64,000 nucleotides of DNA from Mariniflexile maritimum (GTDB lineage: Bacteria; Bacteroidota; Bacteroidia; Flavobacteriales; Flavobacteriaceae). Shown here one piece after another: positions 41,766-49,248 of the stretch. The notes below the pieces were generated by a model. It was not told where the DNA came from and did no database searches. It saw only the letters and a program-made list of their open reading frames with translations. The stretch is taken from assembly GCF_009746565.1 (NCBI RefSeq), contig NZ_WRPN01000001.1, forward strand, positions 496,001-560,000. The letters are read 5' to 3'. Position 1 is the first letter of the stretch; the number at the start of each line of letters is the position of its first letter. A program made the translations under genes and the position numbers.

Positions 41766-42431
41766 ATGAAATCTACATTACTTTTATGTTGGGTACTCTT
41801 TATTTTTTCCTGTGGAAAAGAAAAAGTAATTCAACTGCCCGAAATACACCATGCTGATGTTTCAACATTGGAGGATGTTTCTGCGGCTTATCTGTTTTAT
41901 GATGATACTAAAACGGACAAAGTGGACCTGAACAGAAAAAACTTGATTACTACCACCAATTGGTTAATTAACGTAGACAAACGATTTACGTTAAAACAAG
42001 TAATTCCACACATTCAATTTTTACAGGAGAAAAAAGGAAACGCAGGCCATAAGAATGAAAGTGCCAAAAACTACTTTACGTGCAACGATGTTAGTAAGAA
42101 AAATCTTGGATTTATCGAGTTTACCCATGTTGTTTACCATACCGAAGAGGCCGAAACAGTACTTGAAGACCAATACAGTATCGCCGTTATGGATTTGAGC
42201 GACATTATAATTTTCTCGCCAGATGAATATGAATATAAAACCAATATCAAAAATTTAGTGAAGGTTCTTAATAAAAAAAGTTCCCAAAATGAAGAAAACA
42301 AAATCTACCATCTTTCTTTCAATGCCCAGTTATCATTTCAATATTACATCACGATAAAATCAGAACTTTCTAAATGGGATGCTAAAAACGTGTCCATTTC
42401 AAACCACGAATATATTTTTAACGCGCCATAA
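41766..42431 (+). CDS. Lipoprotein of unknown function
   Basis: 221 residues, family not recognised. Lipoprotein signal with lipid Cys in LFIFSCGKEK (residue 16). The mature domain is soluble, with segments AAYLFYDDTKTDKVDLNRKN, NWLINVDKRFTLKQVIPHIQ and IAVMDLSDIIIFSPDEYEYK. It lies between folP and cdaA, 1 and 36 bases away. Cotranscription is likely; a functional link to folate or c-di-AMP is not shown. Confidence 0.8.
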   Translation: MKSTLLLCWVLFIFSCGKEKVIQLPEIHHADVSTLEDVSAAYLFYDDTKTDKVDLNRKNLITTTNWLINVDKRFTLKQVIPHIQFLQEKKGNAGHKNESAKNYFTCNDVSKKNLGFIEFTHVVYHTEEAETVLEDQYSIAVMDLSDIIIFSPDEYEYKTNIKNLVKVLNKKSSQNEENKIYHLSFNAQLSFQYYITIKSELSKWDAKNVSISNHEYIFNAP

Positions 42432-42467
42432 CACATATTTTATTAAATTTACCAAAACCCCAATACT

Positions 42468-43253
42468 TTGGAAATTTTTAACGACCTCTTAAAATTCTCG
42501 GTAGTTGATGTCATTGATGTTATCCTGGTAGCACTCCTACTCTATTACATCTACAAGCTTATAAAAGGTACTGTTGCCATTAACATTTTTATTGGTATCA
42601 TCATCATTTATTTGGTGTGGCGACTTACCAATTTTTTAAACATGGAATTGCTGTCCAGCATTTTTGGGGGCTTTATGAAGGTGGGCATTATCGCGCTCAT
42701 CGTGGTATTTCAACCGGAAATCCGTAAGTTTTTGTTGATGGTGGGCTCTACTAATTTTAGCCGACGCGGTAAGTTTTTAAAACAGCTTAAATTTTTAAAA
42801 ACCGAAAACACCGATGAAACCAATGTAGATGCCATTTTATCGGCGTGTGTTAAAATGGGAAGTTCTAAAACAGGGGCCTTAATTGTTTTTGAACGGAATA
42901 ACAATTTAGACTTTTTAAGCACTACGGGCGATGAAATGAATATAAAAGTAACCCAGCCTATTATTGAAAGTATTTTTTTTAAAAACAGTCCATTGCACGA
43001 CGGTGCTATTATTGTTAGCAACAATATTGTAAAGGCAACCCGCGTAATATTACCTGTTAACAATGAAAAAACCATTCCAAAACGCTTTGGGTTACGCCAT
43101 AGGGCTGCCATTGGAATAACCGAAAAAACCGATGCCTTGGCCATTGCGGTAAGTGAGGAAACAGGCCATATTTCCTATTTTAAGGATGGGGAATTTGTGG
43201 TGTTTGACGATATAGACCAACTTAACCTAATGATTAAAAAGGATTTGGCCTAA
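42468..43253 (+). CDS. cdaA: Diadenylate cyclase CdaA (TTG start)
   Basis: Makes cyclic di-AMP from two ATP at the membrane; 261 residues. N-terminal part has three membrane helices (VIDVILVALLLYYIYKLI, INIFIGIIIIYLVWRL, VGIIALIVVFQPEIRKFLL). The DAC domain has the DGA motif in SPLHDGAIIVS and the RHR motif in FGLRHRAAIGITE. The start is TTG at 42468: the resulting MEIFNDLLKFSVVDVID matches the family N-terminus and no ATG precedes it in frame at a sensible place. Its 3' end overlaps the convergent ABC exporter gene by four bases. In flavobacteria, from memory, cdaA commonly follows folP. Confidence 0.94.
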   Translation: MEIFNDLLKFSVVDVIDVILVALLLYYIYKLIKGTVAINIFIGIIIIYLVWRLTNFLNMELLSSIFGGFMKVGIIALIVVFQPEIRKFLLMVGSTNFSRRGKFLKQLKFLKTENTDETNVDAILSACVKMGSSKTGALIVFERNNNLDFLSTTGDEMNIKVTQPIIESIFFKNSPLHDGAIIVSNNIVKATRVILPVNNEKTIPKRFGLRHRAAIGITEKTDALAIAVSEETGHISYFKDGEFVVFDDIDQLNLMIKKDLA

Positions 43254-45019
43254 AGCGCTTCCTCCTTTAAAAACTGCACTTCATATAAATTTTTATAATA
43301 GCCGTTTTCTTTTTTAAGAAGTTGGGCGTGGGTACCTTCCTCAACAATGTTGCCGGCATCCATAACTATTATTTTGTCTGCTTTTTTTATGGTAGCCAGT
43401 CGGTGGGCAATTACAATGGAGGTTCTGCCATTGGTCATTTTATCGGTGGCATTTTGAATGAGCTGTTCCGAATGCGAATCGACGGACGAGGTCGCTTCAT
43501 CCAAAACCAAAATACTGGGGTTGGTTACATAGGCCCGCAAAAACGAAATGAGCTGCCGCTGGCCCGAAGAGAGCATCACCCCGCGTTCCTTTACATTGTA
43601 GTGGTAGCCACCCGGTAAACTGGCTATAAAATCGTGTACGCCTATATCTTTGGCGGCAGTGATTACTTGGGCTTCGGTTATTTTAGGATTATTTAGCGTG
43701 ATGTTATTCATAATGGTATCGGCAAACAGAAATACATCTTGAAGAACCACAGCAATTTGTGTGCGTAAGGATGCCAAGGTAACTTGTTTGATATCCATAC
43801 CATCAATAGCAATAACGCCTTTATTAATTTGGTAAAAACGGTTCAGCAAATTAATGATGGTCGATTTTCCGGCTCCCGTTGCGCCAACTATGGCAACGGT
43901 TTCACCCGGTTTCACCTCAAACGAAATGCCTTTTAAAACCGCTTCATCTTCCACATAATTAAAAAAAACCTTATCAAAGGTAATGTTGCCCTTAAAATGT
44001 TCGGCTATATGGGTGCCATTATCGTCAATTTGCGAAGTGGTATCTAAAATTTTAAATACACGGTTTGCCGCCACCATACCCATTTGCAGGGTATTAAAAT
44101 TATCGGCCATTTGGCGTAAAGGCCTGAATAACATCGGGATAAACATCACAAACGCAATTAAATCACCTTGCGAAACTTCGGTGCCTTTCAATACAATGTT
44201 CAAACCGCCGTACCATGCCACCAAACCAATGCTGATGGAGGAAACCAAATCGGCCAACGGAAAGAAAATGGAATTATACCAAACCGTTTTTAACCAGGCC
44301 TTTTTATGGCGCTCGTTTATAACGGTAAAGTTTTTATAATCAATTTTTTCACGGGTAAACAATTGCAGGATCTTCATCCCTGTAAGGCGTTCCTGTACAA
44401 ATGAATTCAAATTGGATACTTCATTTCTAACCTCTTCAAAGGTAACTTTCATATATTTTTGAAAAATACGGGTGGCGTACATTAATAAAGGCAACATGAT
44501 GAACACGATGAAGCTCAAGCGCCAATTAATATAAACCATCACCCCAAAAACCACCACCATGGCCAGTAAATCCCTAAAAATAGTGAATAATCCTTGACCA
44601 AAAATATCGGCGATTCGTTCCATATCGGTAACTGCCCGGGTAATGAGCACACCAACCGAGGAATTGTCGTAATATTTCATTTTAAAACTAAGCAAATGGT
44701 TGAACAGCTTCACGCGTACATCCATCACCAAATTTTGCCCCAACCAAGCCGCATAATAAATAAAAGCCAACTGGAATATGGTTTGAAGAATTAAAACCGC
44801 AAACATAACCATTACATAAAACAGAAAACTTTTGGGTTCTTTAACGGCTATGCTATTATCTATGGCGTATTTGGTAATGTAAGGTGTTGCCGTTGTAAAT
44901 ATGGCCAAAAGTATAACCAGTACCAACAACCCATAAAAGATGCCCTGGTAGGGTTTTATGTATTGAAACAAGCGTTTAAACAATCTATAATCGAAAATAT
45001 TTTCTTTTTCTTTGGCCAT
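43250..45019 (-). CDS. ABC exporter half-transporter (fused membrane and ATPase domains)
   Basis: 589 residues, MsbA/MdlB-like. Six membrane helices in the first about 330 residues, with the coupling segment RLTGMKILQLFTRE. ATPase: Walker A VAIVGATGAGKSTIINLLN, Q-loop VLQDVFLFADT, signature LSSGQRQLISFLRA (Ser for the usual Gly), Walker B ILVLDEATSSVDSHSE, H-loop VIAHRLATIKKAD. Exports an unknown substrate, plausibly lipid or drug. It begins one base into the stop of truA, so the pair is co-transcribed. Confidence 0.93.
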   Translation of the reverse strand: MAKEKENIFDYRLFKRLFQYIKPYQGIFYGLLVLVILLAIFTTATPYITKYAIDNSIAVKEPKSFLFYVMVMFAVLILQTIFQLAFIYYAAWLGQNLVMDVRVKLFNHLLSFKMKYYDNSSVGVLITRAVTDMERIADIFGQGLFTIFRDLLAMVVVFGVMVYINWRLSFIVFIMLPLLMYATRIFQKYMKVTFEEVRNEVSNLNSFVQERLTGMKILQLFTREKIDYKNFTVINERHKKAWLKTVWYNSIFFPLADLVSSISIGLVAWYGGLNIVLKGTEVSQGDLIAFVMFIPMLFRPLRQMADNFNTLQMGMVAANRVFKILDTTSQIDDNGTHIAEHFKGNITFDKVFFNYVEDEAVLKGISFEVKPGETVAIVGATGAGKSTIINLLNRFYQINKGVIAIDGMDIKQVTLASLRTQIAVVLQDVFLFADTIMNNITLNNPKITEAQVITAAKDIGVHDFIASLPGGYHYNVKERGVMLSSGQRQLISFLRAYVTNPSILVLDEATSSVDSHSEQLIQNATDKMTNGRTSIVIAHRLATIKKADKIIVMDAGNIVEEGTHAQLLKKENGYYKNLYEVQFLKEEAL

Positions 45020-45762
45020 TATAATTTTATAGCGTTTGGATATTCAATTTTGGTTAAATAAAGCGCATGGGCAGGTACCGAAAACCCAGCTTCCCGTCTG
45101 TTTTTAGATTTAATAATGGCATGCAAATCTTCAACCTGCAACTTGCCTAAACCTATTTGTACCATGGTACCTACAATGGAACGTACCATATTTCTTAAAA
45201 AACGATTGGCTTTGATAGTAAAATGAAGTTCGTCGTCCTCAAAAAACCATTCGGCCTGCATCAATTCACAATTATAGGTTTTCACATCGGTATTTACTTT
45301 TGAAAAACATTGAAAATCGCGATACTGAAATAATATTTTTGTAGCTTCCTTCATTTTTTCAACATCCAAATTCAGTTTCACATAATACGCCGAAGCAAAA
45401 TTAAACACATTTTTTTGCAACGAAATTCGGTACAGATACGTTCTACTTATCGCATCAAATCGGGCATGTGCGGTTTCTTTCACCTTAAAAACAGCATGTA
45501 TGGCAATATCGTTCGGCAAAAATGAATTTAGTTTGTAGATCAAATCTGCTTCATTAAAAACAACATCCGTATCAAAATGGGCAAACATTTGTTTAGCGTG
45601 CACGCCTGTATCGGTTCTGCCAGCGCCCACGGTACTTATGGGCGTTTTTAAAAGCAACAACAGCCCTTTTTCAAGAACTTCTTGCACGGTTAAGGCATTG
45701 GGCTGATTTTGCCAACCATTATAAGCAGCACCATGATAAGAAAATTCTATAAAATATCGCAA
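45019..45762 (-). CDS. truA: tRNA pseudouridine(38-40) synthase
   Basis: Isomerises uridines 38-40 in the tRNA anticodon arm; 247 residues. Motifs: FIEFSYHGAAYNGWQNQPNA, the catalytic Asp in VGAGRTDTGVHAKQMFAHF, HARFDAISRTYLYRI and FLRNMVRSIVGTMVQIGLGK. Complete. A TATCTTTG -7 element lies about 29 bases before the ATG. Followed with 1-base overlap by the ABC exporter gene. Confidence 0.96.
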   Translation of the reverse strand: MRYFIEFSYHGAAYNGWQNQPNALTVQEVLEKGLLLLLKTPISTVGAGRTDTGVHAKQMFAHFDTDVVFNEADLIYKLNSFLPNDIAIHAVFKVKETAHARFDAISRTYLYRISLQKNVFNFASAYYVKLNLDVEKMKEATKILFQYRDFQCFSKVNTDVKTYNCELMQAEWFFEDDELHFTIKANRFLRNMVRSIVGTMVQIGLGKLQVEDLHAIIKSKNRREAGFSVPAHALYLTKIEYPNAIKL

Positions 45763-45790
45763 TTTGTTTTTTATACTTTTGTTGAAAGTG

Positions 45791-45798
45791 CAAAGATA
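45791..45798 (-). promoter_or_regulatory. Candidate -7 element for truA
   Basis: The minus strand reads TATCTTTG, matching TAnnTTTG, 29 bases before the truA ATG. Confidence 0.45.
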
Positions 45799-45813
45799 AG
45801 TAGATTTACGTCG

Positions 45814-45828
45814 CGATAGCTATCGGGA
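45814..45828. repeat. Palindrome CGATAGCTATCG
   Basis: Core CGATAGCTATCG with flanking GGG on the right, in the truA/phosphoesterase divergent gap. The same core forms the centre of copy R3 (46425-46450), and a variant that of R5 (62359-62376). Confidence 0.6.
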
Positions 45829-45852
45829 TTAAATTTACGATTAACATTTTAT

Positions 45853-46350
45853 ATGACAAACATACTTCTTCTTTCGGATACGCACGGTTACATGGATGCC
45901 AACATACTAAAATATGTACAACAGGCCGATGAAGTTTGGCATGCGGGCGATATTGGCGATTTGAAAGTGACCGACGCCATTAAAAAACTAAAACCTTTAA
46001 GAGCGGTTTACGGGAATATTGATGGTACCGAAATACGCTCGGAATTCCCAGAAAACAATCGGTTTATTTGTGAAGATGTAGAGGTTTGGATAACGCACAT
46101 TGGCGGTTACCCTGGTGCTTATAACATTCGGGTTCGTGAGGAGATTAGAATAAATCCACCAAAACTGTTTATCTGCGGACATTCGCATATACTAAAAGTG
46201 ATGCCTGACAAAAAATTGAATTTACTACACATGAACCCTGGTGCGGTTGGTAAACATGGGTTCCATAAGGTTAGAACCATGCTTCGTTTTACTATTGATG
46301 GTTCTAAAATTGATAACTTAGAAGTAATTGAGTTTGAAAAACGCCATTGA
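45853..46350 (+). CDS. YfcE/MJ0936-family metallophosphoesterase
   Basis: 165 residues, calcineurin-like fold. All metal and phosphate motifs are present: LLLSDTHGYMD, VWHAGDIGD, AVYGNIDG, WITHIGG and FICGHSHILKV, followed by HMNPGAVG. Members are small cytosolic phosphodiesterases/phosphatases; the natural substrate is not known. Single gene, divergent from truA. Confidence 0.92.
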   Translation: MTNILLLSDTHGYMDANILKYVQQADEVWHAGDIGDLKVTDAIKKLKPLRAVYGNIDGTEIRSEFPENNRFICEDVEVWITHIGGYPGAYNIRVREEIRINPPKLFICGHSHILKVMPDKKLNLLHMNPGAVGKHGFHKVRTMLRFTIDGSKIDNLEVIEFEKRH

Positions 46351-46367
46351 TACCATCATTTTTTTAA

Positions 46368-46387
46368 AAACCAATTTTTATTGGTTG
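46368..46387 (+). terminator. Hairpin after the metallophosphoesterase gene
   Basis: AACCAAT, TTTT loop, ATTGGTT, followed by a short GTTT. The T-tract is weak, so this may only act together with element R3 just downstream. Confidence 0.4.
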
Positions 46388-46395
46388 TTTAATTT

Positions 46396-46490
46396 GCGTT
46401 AGGGATAGAAGTGAAAAGCCCACAGCTCTCCCGATAGCTATCGGGAGAGCGAGGACTTGTAACGTATAGCCCGACCCTTGTGGTAACGCC
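46396..46490 (+). repeat. Dispersed intergenic element copy R3
   Basis: 95 bases: GCGTTAGGGATAGAAGTGAA at the left, TTGTAACGTATAGCCCGACC then GGTAACGCC at the right. Its centre is a perfect 26-base palindrome (46425-46450) with core CCCGATAGCTATCGGG. It lies between two convergent genes. Confidence 0.8.
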
Positions 46491-46502
46491 CAAACAATAA
46501 AA

Positions 46503-46535
46503 CTAAAAAACCCAAAGCTTTCACTCTGGGTTTTA
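46503..46535 (-). terminator. Terminator for the DUF4293 gene
   Basis: Minus strand: AAAACCCAGAG, loop, CTTTGGGTTTTTTAGTTTT. A stem with one mismatch and a T-rich tail, about 30 bases after the stop. Confidence 0.7.
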
Positions 46536-46564
46536 ACGCACTAATACTACTAAGATATAAGGTT

Positions 46565-46975
46565 TTATCGCAATCGATCTACAGATTTTACGAGATCTTC
46601 ATCCTTCTTGATGGCCTTATTGGCTAGGGCCAAAAACACGATAGAAACAATAGGAAGAAACATCCCAATACCTTTCTCAGAAACCGCCGTTTCTCCAGAT
46701 ACATTTAGAGATTGATACACAAAAAATCCTAGTAAAATAAAGTTTAATATGATGTTGAGTCGCCCCAAAATAAACTGCGACTTCCTGTTTTTATACTTAA
46801 AAATTGCAATTAAAGATAATAATGCAGAGCCTAAAAAAAGACTTAAATACAGCAAATTATCCTTGGCATACACTACAACCTCGTTATTGGTAACCCATAA
46901 ATGCCATACAAATATAAAGCCAGCCGAAACTAGGGCTGCAATTAAAAGATAGACGGTTTGGATGCGCTGTAACAT
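46565..46975 (-). CDS. DUF4293 integral membrane protein
   Basis: 136 residues with four membrane helices and a short charged tail. Starts MLQRIQTVYLLIAALVSAGF, the characteristic opening of the Bacteroidota DUF4293 family, which from memory is usually found next to rho; here it is divergent from rho. Function unknown. A possible -7 element TATTTTTG lies at 46998-47005 on the minus strand. Confidence 0.88.
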   Translation of the reverse strand: MLQRIQTVYLLIAALVSAGFIFVWHLWVTNNEVVVYAKDNLLYLSLFLGSALLSLIAIFKYKNRKSQFILGRLNIILNFILLGFFVYQSLNVSGETAVSEKGIGMFLPIVSIVFLALANKAIKKDEDLVKSVDRLR

Positions 46976-47170
46976 ATTGCTATATAATGCCGGTGCACAA
47001 AAATAATAGTTTCTTTTATAAAATTAGTGTAAAAAAATAAAATTAAAGTTGTATAATTGCATAAAATTCTCAACACCCACAAGTAGAGGTTGTTAATTCT
47101 TCAGAATAAAATCAATTTTTTTCAGAACAACTCAAAATTTATATTCAAAACACACATTCAATAAACATTT

Positions 47171-48862
47171 ATGTTTGAAATTTCTCAATTAAACGAAAAA
47201 AAGCTGTCTGATTTACAAGAGATAGCACAAAAACTGAACGTCCCAAAGTTTCGTTCCCTAAAAAAATCCGATCTTGTTTACCAAATTTTAGATCACCAAG
47301 CAGCAAACCCCAAAGCGGTTGAAGCCGTTATAGAGCCAAAACCTGAAGCCGCAGAAAGTACCCCAGAAAAAAAAGAACCAAAAAAACCACGGCAGCGCGT
47401 TATCAAACCTGTAAAGAACACTCCAGTTAAACAAGAACCAAAGGCCGCAAAAGAACCAAAAGCTGAAATAACTGAAGCAACCAATACGCCTACCGCCGAA
47501 AACAAGACCGAACCAAAACCCCAAAACACACCAAAGCAAAAAAACCAAAACGAGCGCCAAAACGACAACCAACAAAAGCAGCCTCAAAAAAGAGAGCATA
47601 ACCAGCCCCAAAAGAACCAAAACCCAAATCAAAATCCTAACCAAAACCAAAATCCAAACCAACATAAAAACCAAAAAAATGGTAATATAAACGTTGATGC
47701 AGGCAATAAGGATACTAGAAACCGCTACCGCGAGCCCGATTTTGAGTTTGATGCCATTATTGAGAGCGAAGGCGTTTTAGATATTATGCAAGATGGATAC
47801 GGCTTTTTGCGCTCATCCGATTACAATTATTTATCATCGCCCGATGATATTTATGTATCACAGTCGCAAATAAGATTGTTTGGACTAAAAAAGGGCGATA
47901 CCGTTCTGGGCAACGTAAGGCCACCAAAAGAAGGCGAAAAATATTTCCCACTAATAAAGGTAACCAAAATTAACGGACAAAAACCCGAAGTGGTGCGCGA
48001 TCGCGTCTCTTTTGAGCACTTAACACCCTTATTCCCAAAAGAAAAATTCAACATTGCCGAAAAACAAAGCACTATTTCCACGCGCATCATGGACTTGTTT
48101 TCACCCATCGGAAAAGGCCAACGCGGTATGATTGTATCGCAACCAAAAACAGGTAAAACCATGTTGCTTAAAGATGTGGCAAACGCCATTGCCGCCAATC
48201 ATCCGGAAGTGTATTTAATGATTTTACTCATCGATGAACGCCCCGAAGAGGTTACCGATATGCAACGCAATGTACGAGGCGAGGTAATCTCATCAACTTT
48301 CGATAAAGAAGCGCACGAGCACGTTAAAATTGCCGATATCGTTCTTGAAAAGGCCAAACGCTTGGTTGAATGTGGGCACGATGTGGTAATATTGTTAGAC
48401 TCCATCACCCGTTTGGCACGCGCCTACAACACCGTACAGCCCGCATCGGGCAAAATATTGAGTGGTGGTGTCGATGCCAACGCACTGCACAAACCAAAAC
48501 GCTTTTTTGGCGCCGCACGTAACATCGAAAATGGTGGTTCGTTAACCATTATCGCAACCGCTCTTACCGAAACAGGCTCTAAAATGGACGAGGTTATTTT
48601 CGAGGAATTTAAAGGCACCGGTAACATGGAGCTTCAATTGGACAGAAAAATATCCAACCGCCGTATTTTCCCTGCCATCGACTTAACGTCCTCAAGCACC
48701 CGTCGCGACGATTTACTACTGGACGAAAACACCATACAACGCATGTGGGTAATGCGCAAATACCTTGCAGACATGAACCCCGTTGAGGCTATGGAATTTA
48801 TAAACGAACGCTTCAAACAAACCAGAAACAACGAAGAATTTTTAATATCCATGAACGGATAA
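47171..48862 (+). CDS. rho: Transcription termination factor Rho with long disordered insertion
   Basis: Hexameric RNA helicase ending transcription; 563 residues, against about 420 in Escherichia coli. Rho_N domain at residues 5-40 ([20 protein letters not shown]). Residues about 45-185 are low complexity: Lys/Pro/Glu first, then Asn/Gln/Pro-rich ([16 protein letters not shown]). The RNA-binding fold follows ([20 protein letters not shown]), then the ATPase: Walker [35 protein letters not shown]-loop [20 protein letters not shown] and R-loop [15 protein letters not shown] strong terminator follows. Confidence 0.96.
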   Translation: MFEISQLNEKKLSDLQEIAQKLNVPKFRSLKKSDLVYQILDHQAANPKAVEAVIEPKPEAAESTPEKKEPKKPRQRVIKPVKNTPVKQEPKAAKEPKAEITEATNTPTAENKTEPKPQNTPKQKNQNERQNDNQQKQPQKREHNQPQKNQNPNQNPNQNQNPNQHKNQKNGNINVDAGNKDTRNRYREPDFEFDAIIESEGVLDIMQDGYGFLRSSDYNYLSSPDDIYVSQSQIRLFGLKKGDTVLGNVRPPKEGEKYFPLIKVTKINGQKPEVVRDRVSFEHLTPLFPKEKFNIAEKQSTISTRIMDLFSPIGKGQRGMIVSQPKTGKTMLLKDVANAIAANHPEVYLMILLIDERPEEVTDMQRNVRGEVISSTFDKEAHEHVKIADIVLEKAKRLVECGHDVVILLDSITRLARAYNTVQPASGKILSGGVDANALHKPKRFFGAARNIENGGSLTIIATALTETGSKMDEVIFEEFKGTGNMELQLDRKISNRRIFPAIDLTSSSTRRDDLLLDENTIQRMWVMRKYLADMNPVEAMEFINERFKQTRNNEEFLISMNG

Positions 48863-48889
48863 TACACTAACTAAACATTAAACTAAACC

Positions 48890-48927
48890 AAAAAGCCTTA
48901 ACAAACAAATAGTTAAGGCTTTTTTTA
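48890..48927 (+). terminator. Rho-independent terminator after rho
   Basis: AAAAAGCCTTAAC, loop AAACAAATA, GTTAAGGCTTTTTTT. Perfect 11-13 bp stem with a T7 run, about 30 bases after the stop. Confidence 0.9.
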
Positions 48928-48928
48928 T

Positions 48929-49016
48929 GGCGTTACCACAAGGGTCTCGCTTTACGTTCATAGTTTTGGCTCGATGCGGCCGCTCGCCAAAAGCTAACCA
49001 CTACAATCGCTAACGC
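48929..49016 (-). repeat. Dispersed intergenic element copy R4
   Basis: 88 bases; read on the minus strand it runs GCGTTAGCGATTGTAGTGG to GTAAAGCGAGACCCTTGTGG and TAACGCC. The most diverged of the four long copies. It starts right after the T-run of the rho terminator. Confidence 0.7.
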
Positions 49017-49051
49017 AACTATCGCTTCCAATTCAAAATTTTACCTCATAG

Positions 49052-49088
49052 TTAACCCTTTCAGGTTTTTAAACCCTGAAAGGGTTAA
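49052..49088. repeat. Palindrome TTAACCCTTTCAGG / CCTGAAAGGGTTAA
   Basis: Arms of 14 perfect bases (18 with one mismatch) around a short T/A loop. No T-run on either side, so probably a repeat rather than a terminator. Confidence 0.6.
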
Positions 49089-49133
49089 TAGCAAAATAAT
49101 CAATTCAGCACTAGGTAGTTTCAAATAAAAACG

Positions 49134-49141
49134 TACCTTTG
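49134..49141 (+). promoter_or_regulatory. -7 element of the DEAD-box helicase gene
   Basis: TACCTTTG matches TAnnTTTG. A start near 49147 would give a leader of about 100 bases. No -33 TTTG was seen at the right distance. Confidence 0.5.
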
Positions 49142-49185
49142 CCGCTTGAAATTCCTCAGGGTGAGGATGTGTTACTAGAAGTTTA

Positions 49186-49229
49186 GGTTTATTAAGTCGA
49201 TACGCTTCTTGTTTAACACGACATAAACC
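49186..49229 (+). promoter_or_regulatory. Stem-loop in the helicase mRNA leader
   Basis: GGTTTAT (49186-49192) pairs with ATAAACC (49223-49229), and after a TAA bulge GTCG (49196-49199) pairs with CGAC (49219-49222): an 11-bp interrupted stem ending 19 bases before the ATG. A smaller hairpin CCTCA/TGAGG lies at about 49154-49166. Confidence 0.45.
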
Positions 49230-49248
49230 ATCGAATACTTATAAACGA

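Larger units (their letters stand above)
48863..49248. other. 386-base gap between rho and the DEAD-box helicase gene
   Basis: Holds, in order: the rho terminator, element R4, a 37-base palindrome at 49052-49088, a -7 promoter element at 49134-49141 and a structured leader of about 100 bases. No gene. Confidence 0.7.

Noticed and set aside
47288-47674. 128-codon antisense frame over rho
   Set aside because: Rich in Leu/Val/Phe/Trp only because it is the complement of the Lys/Pro/Asn/Gln-rich sense region; a shadow.
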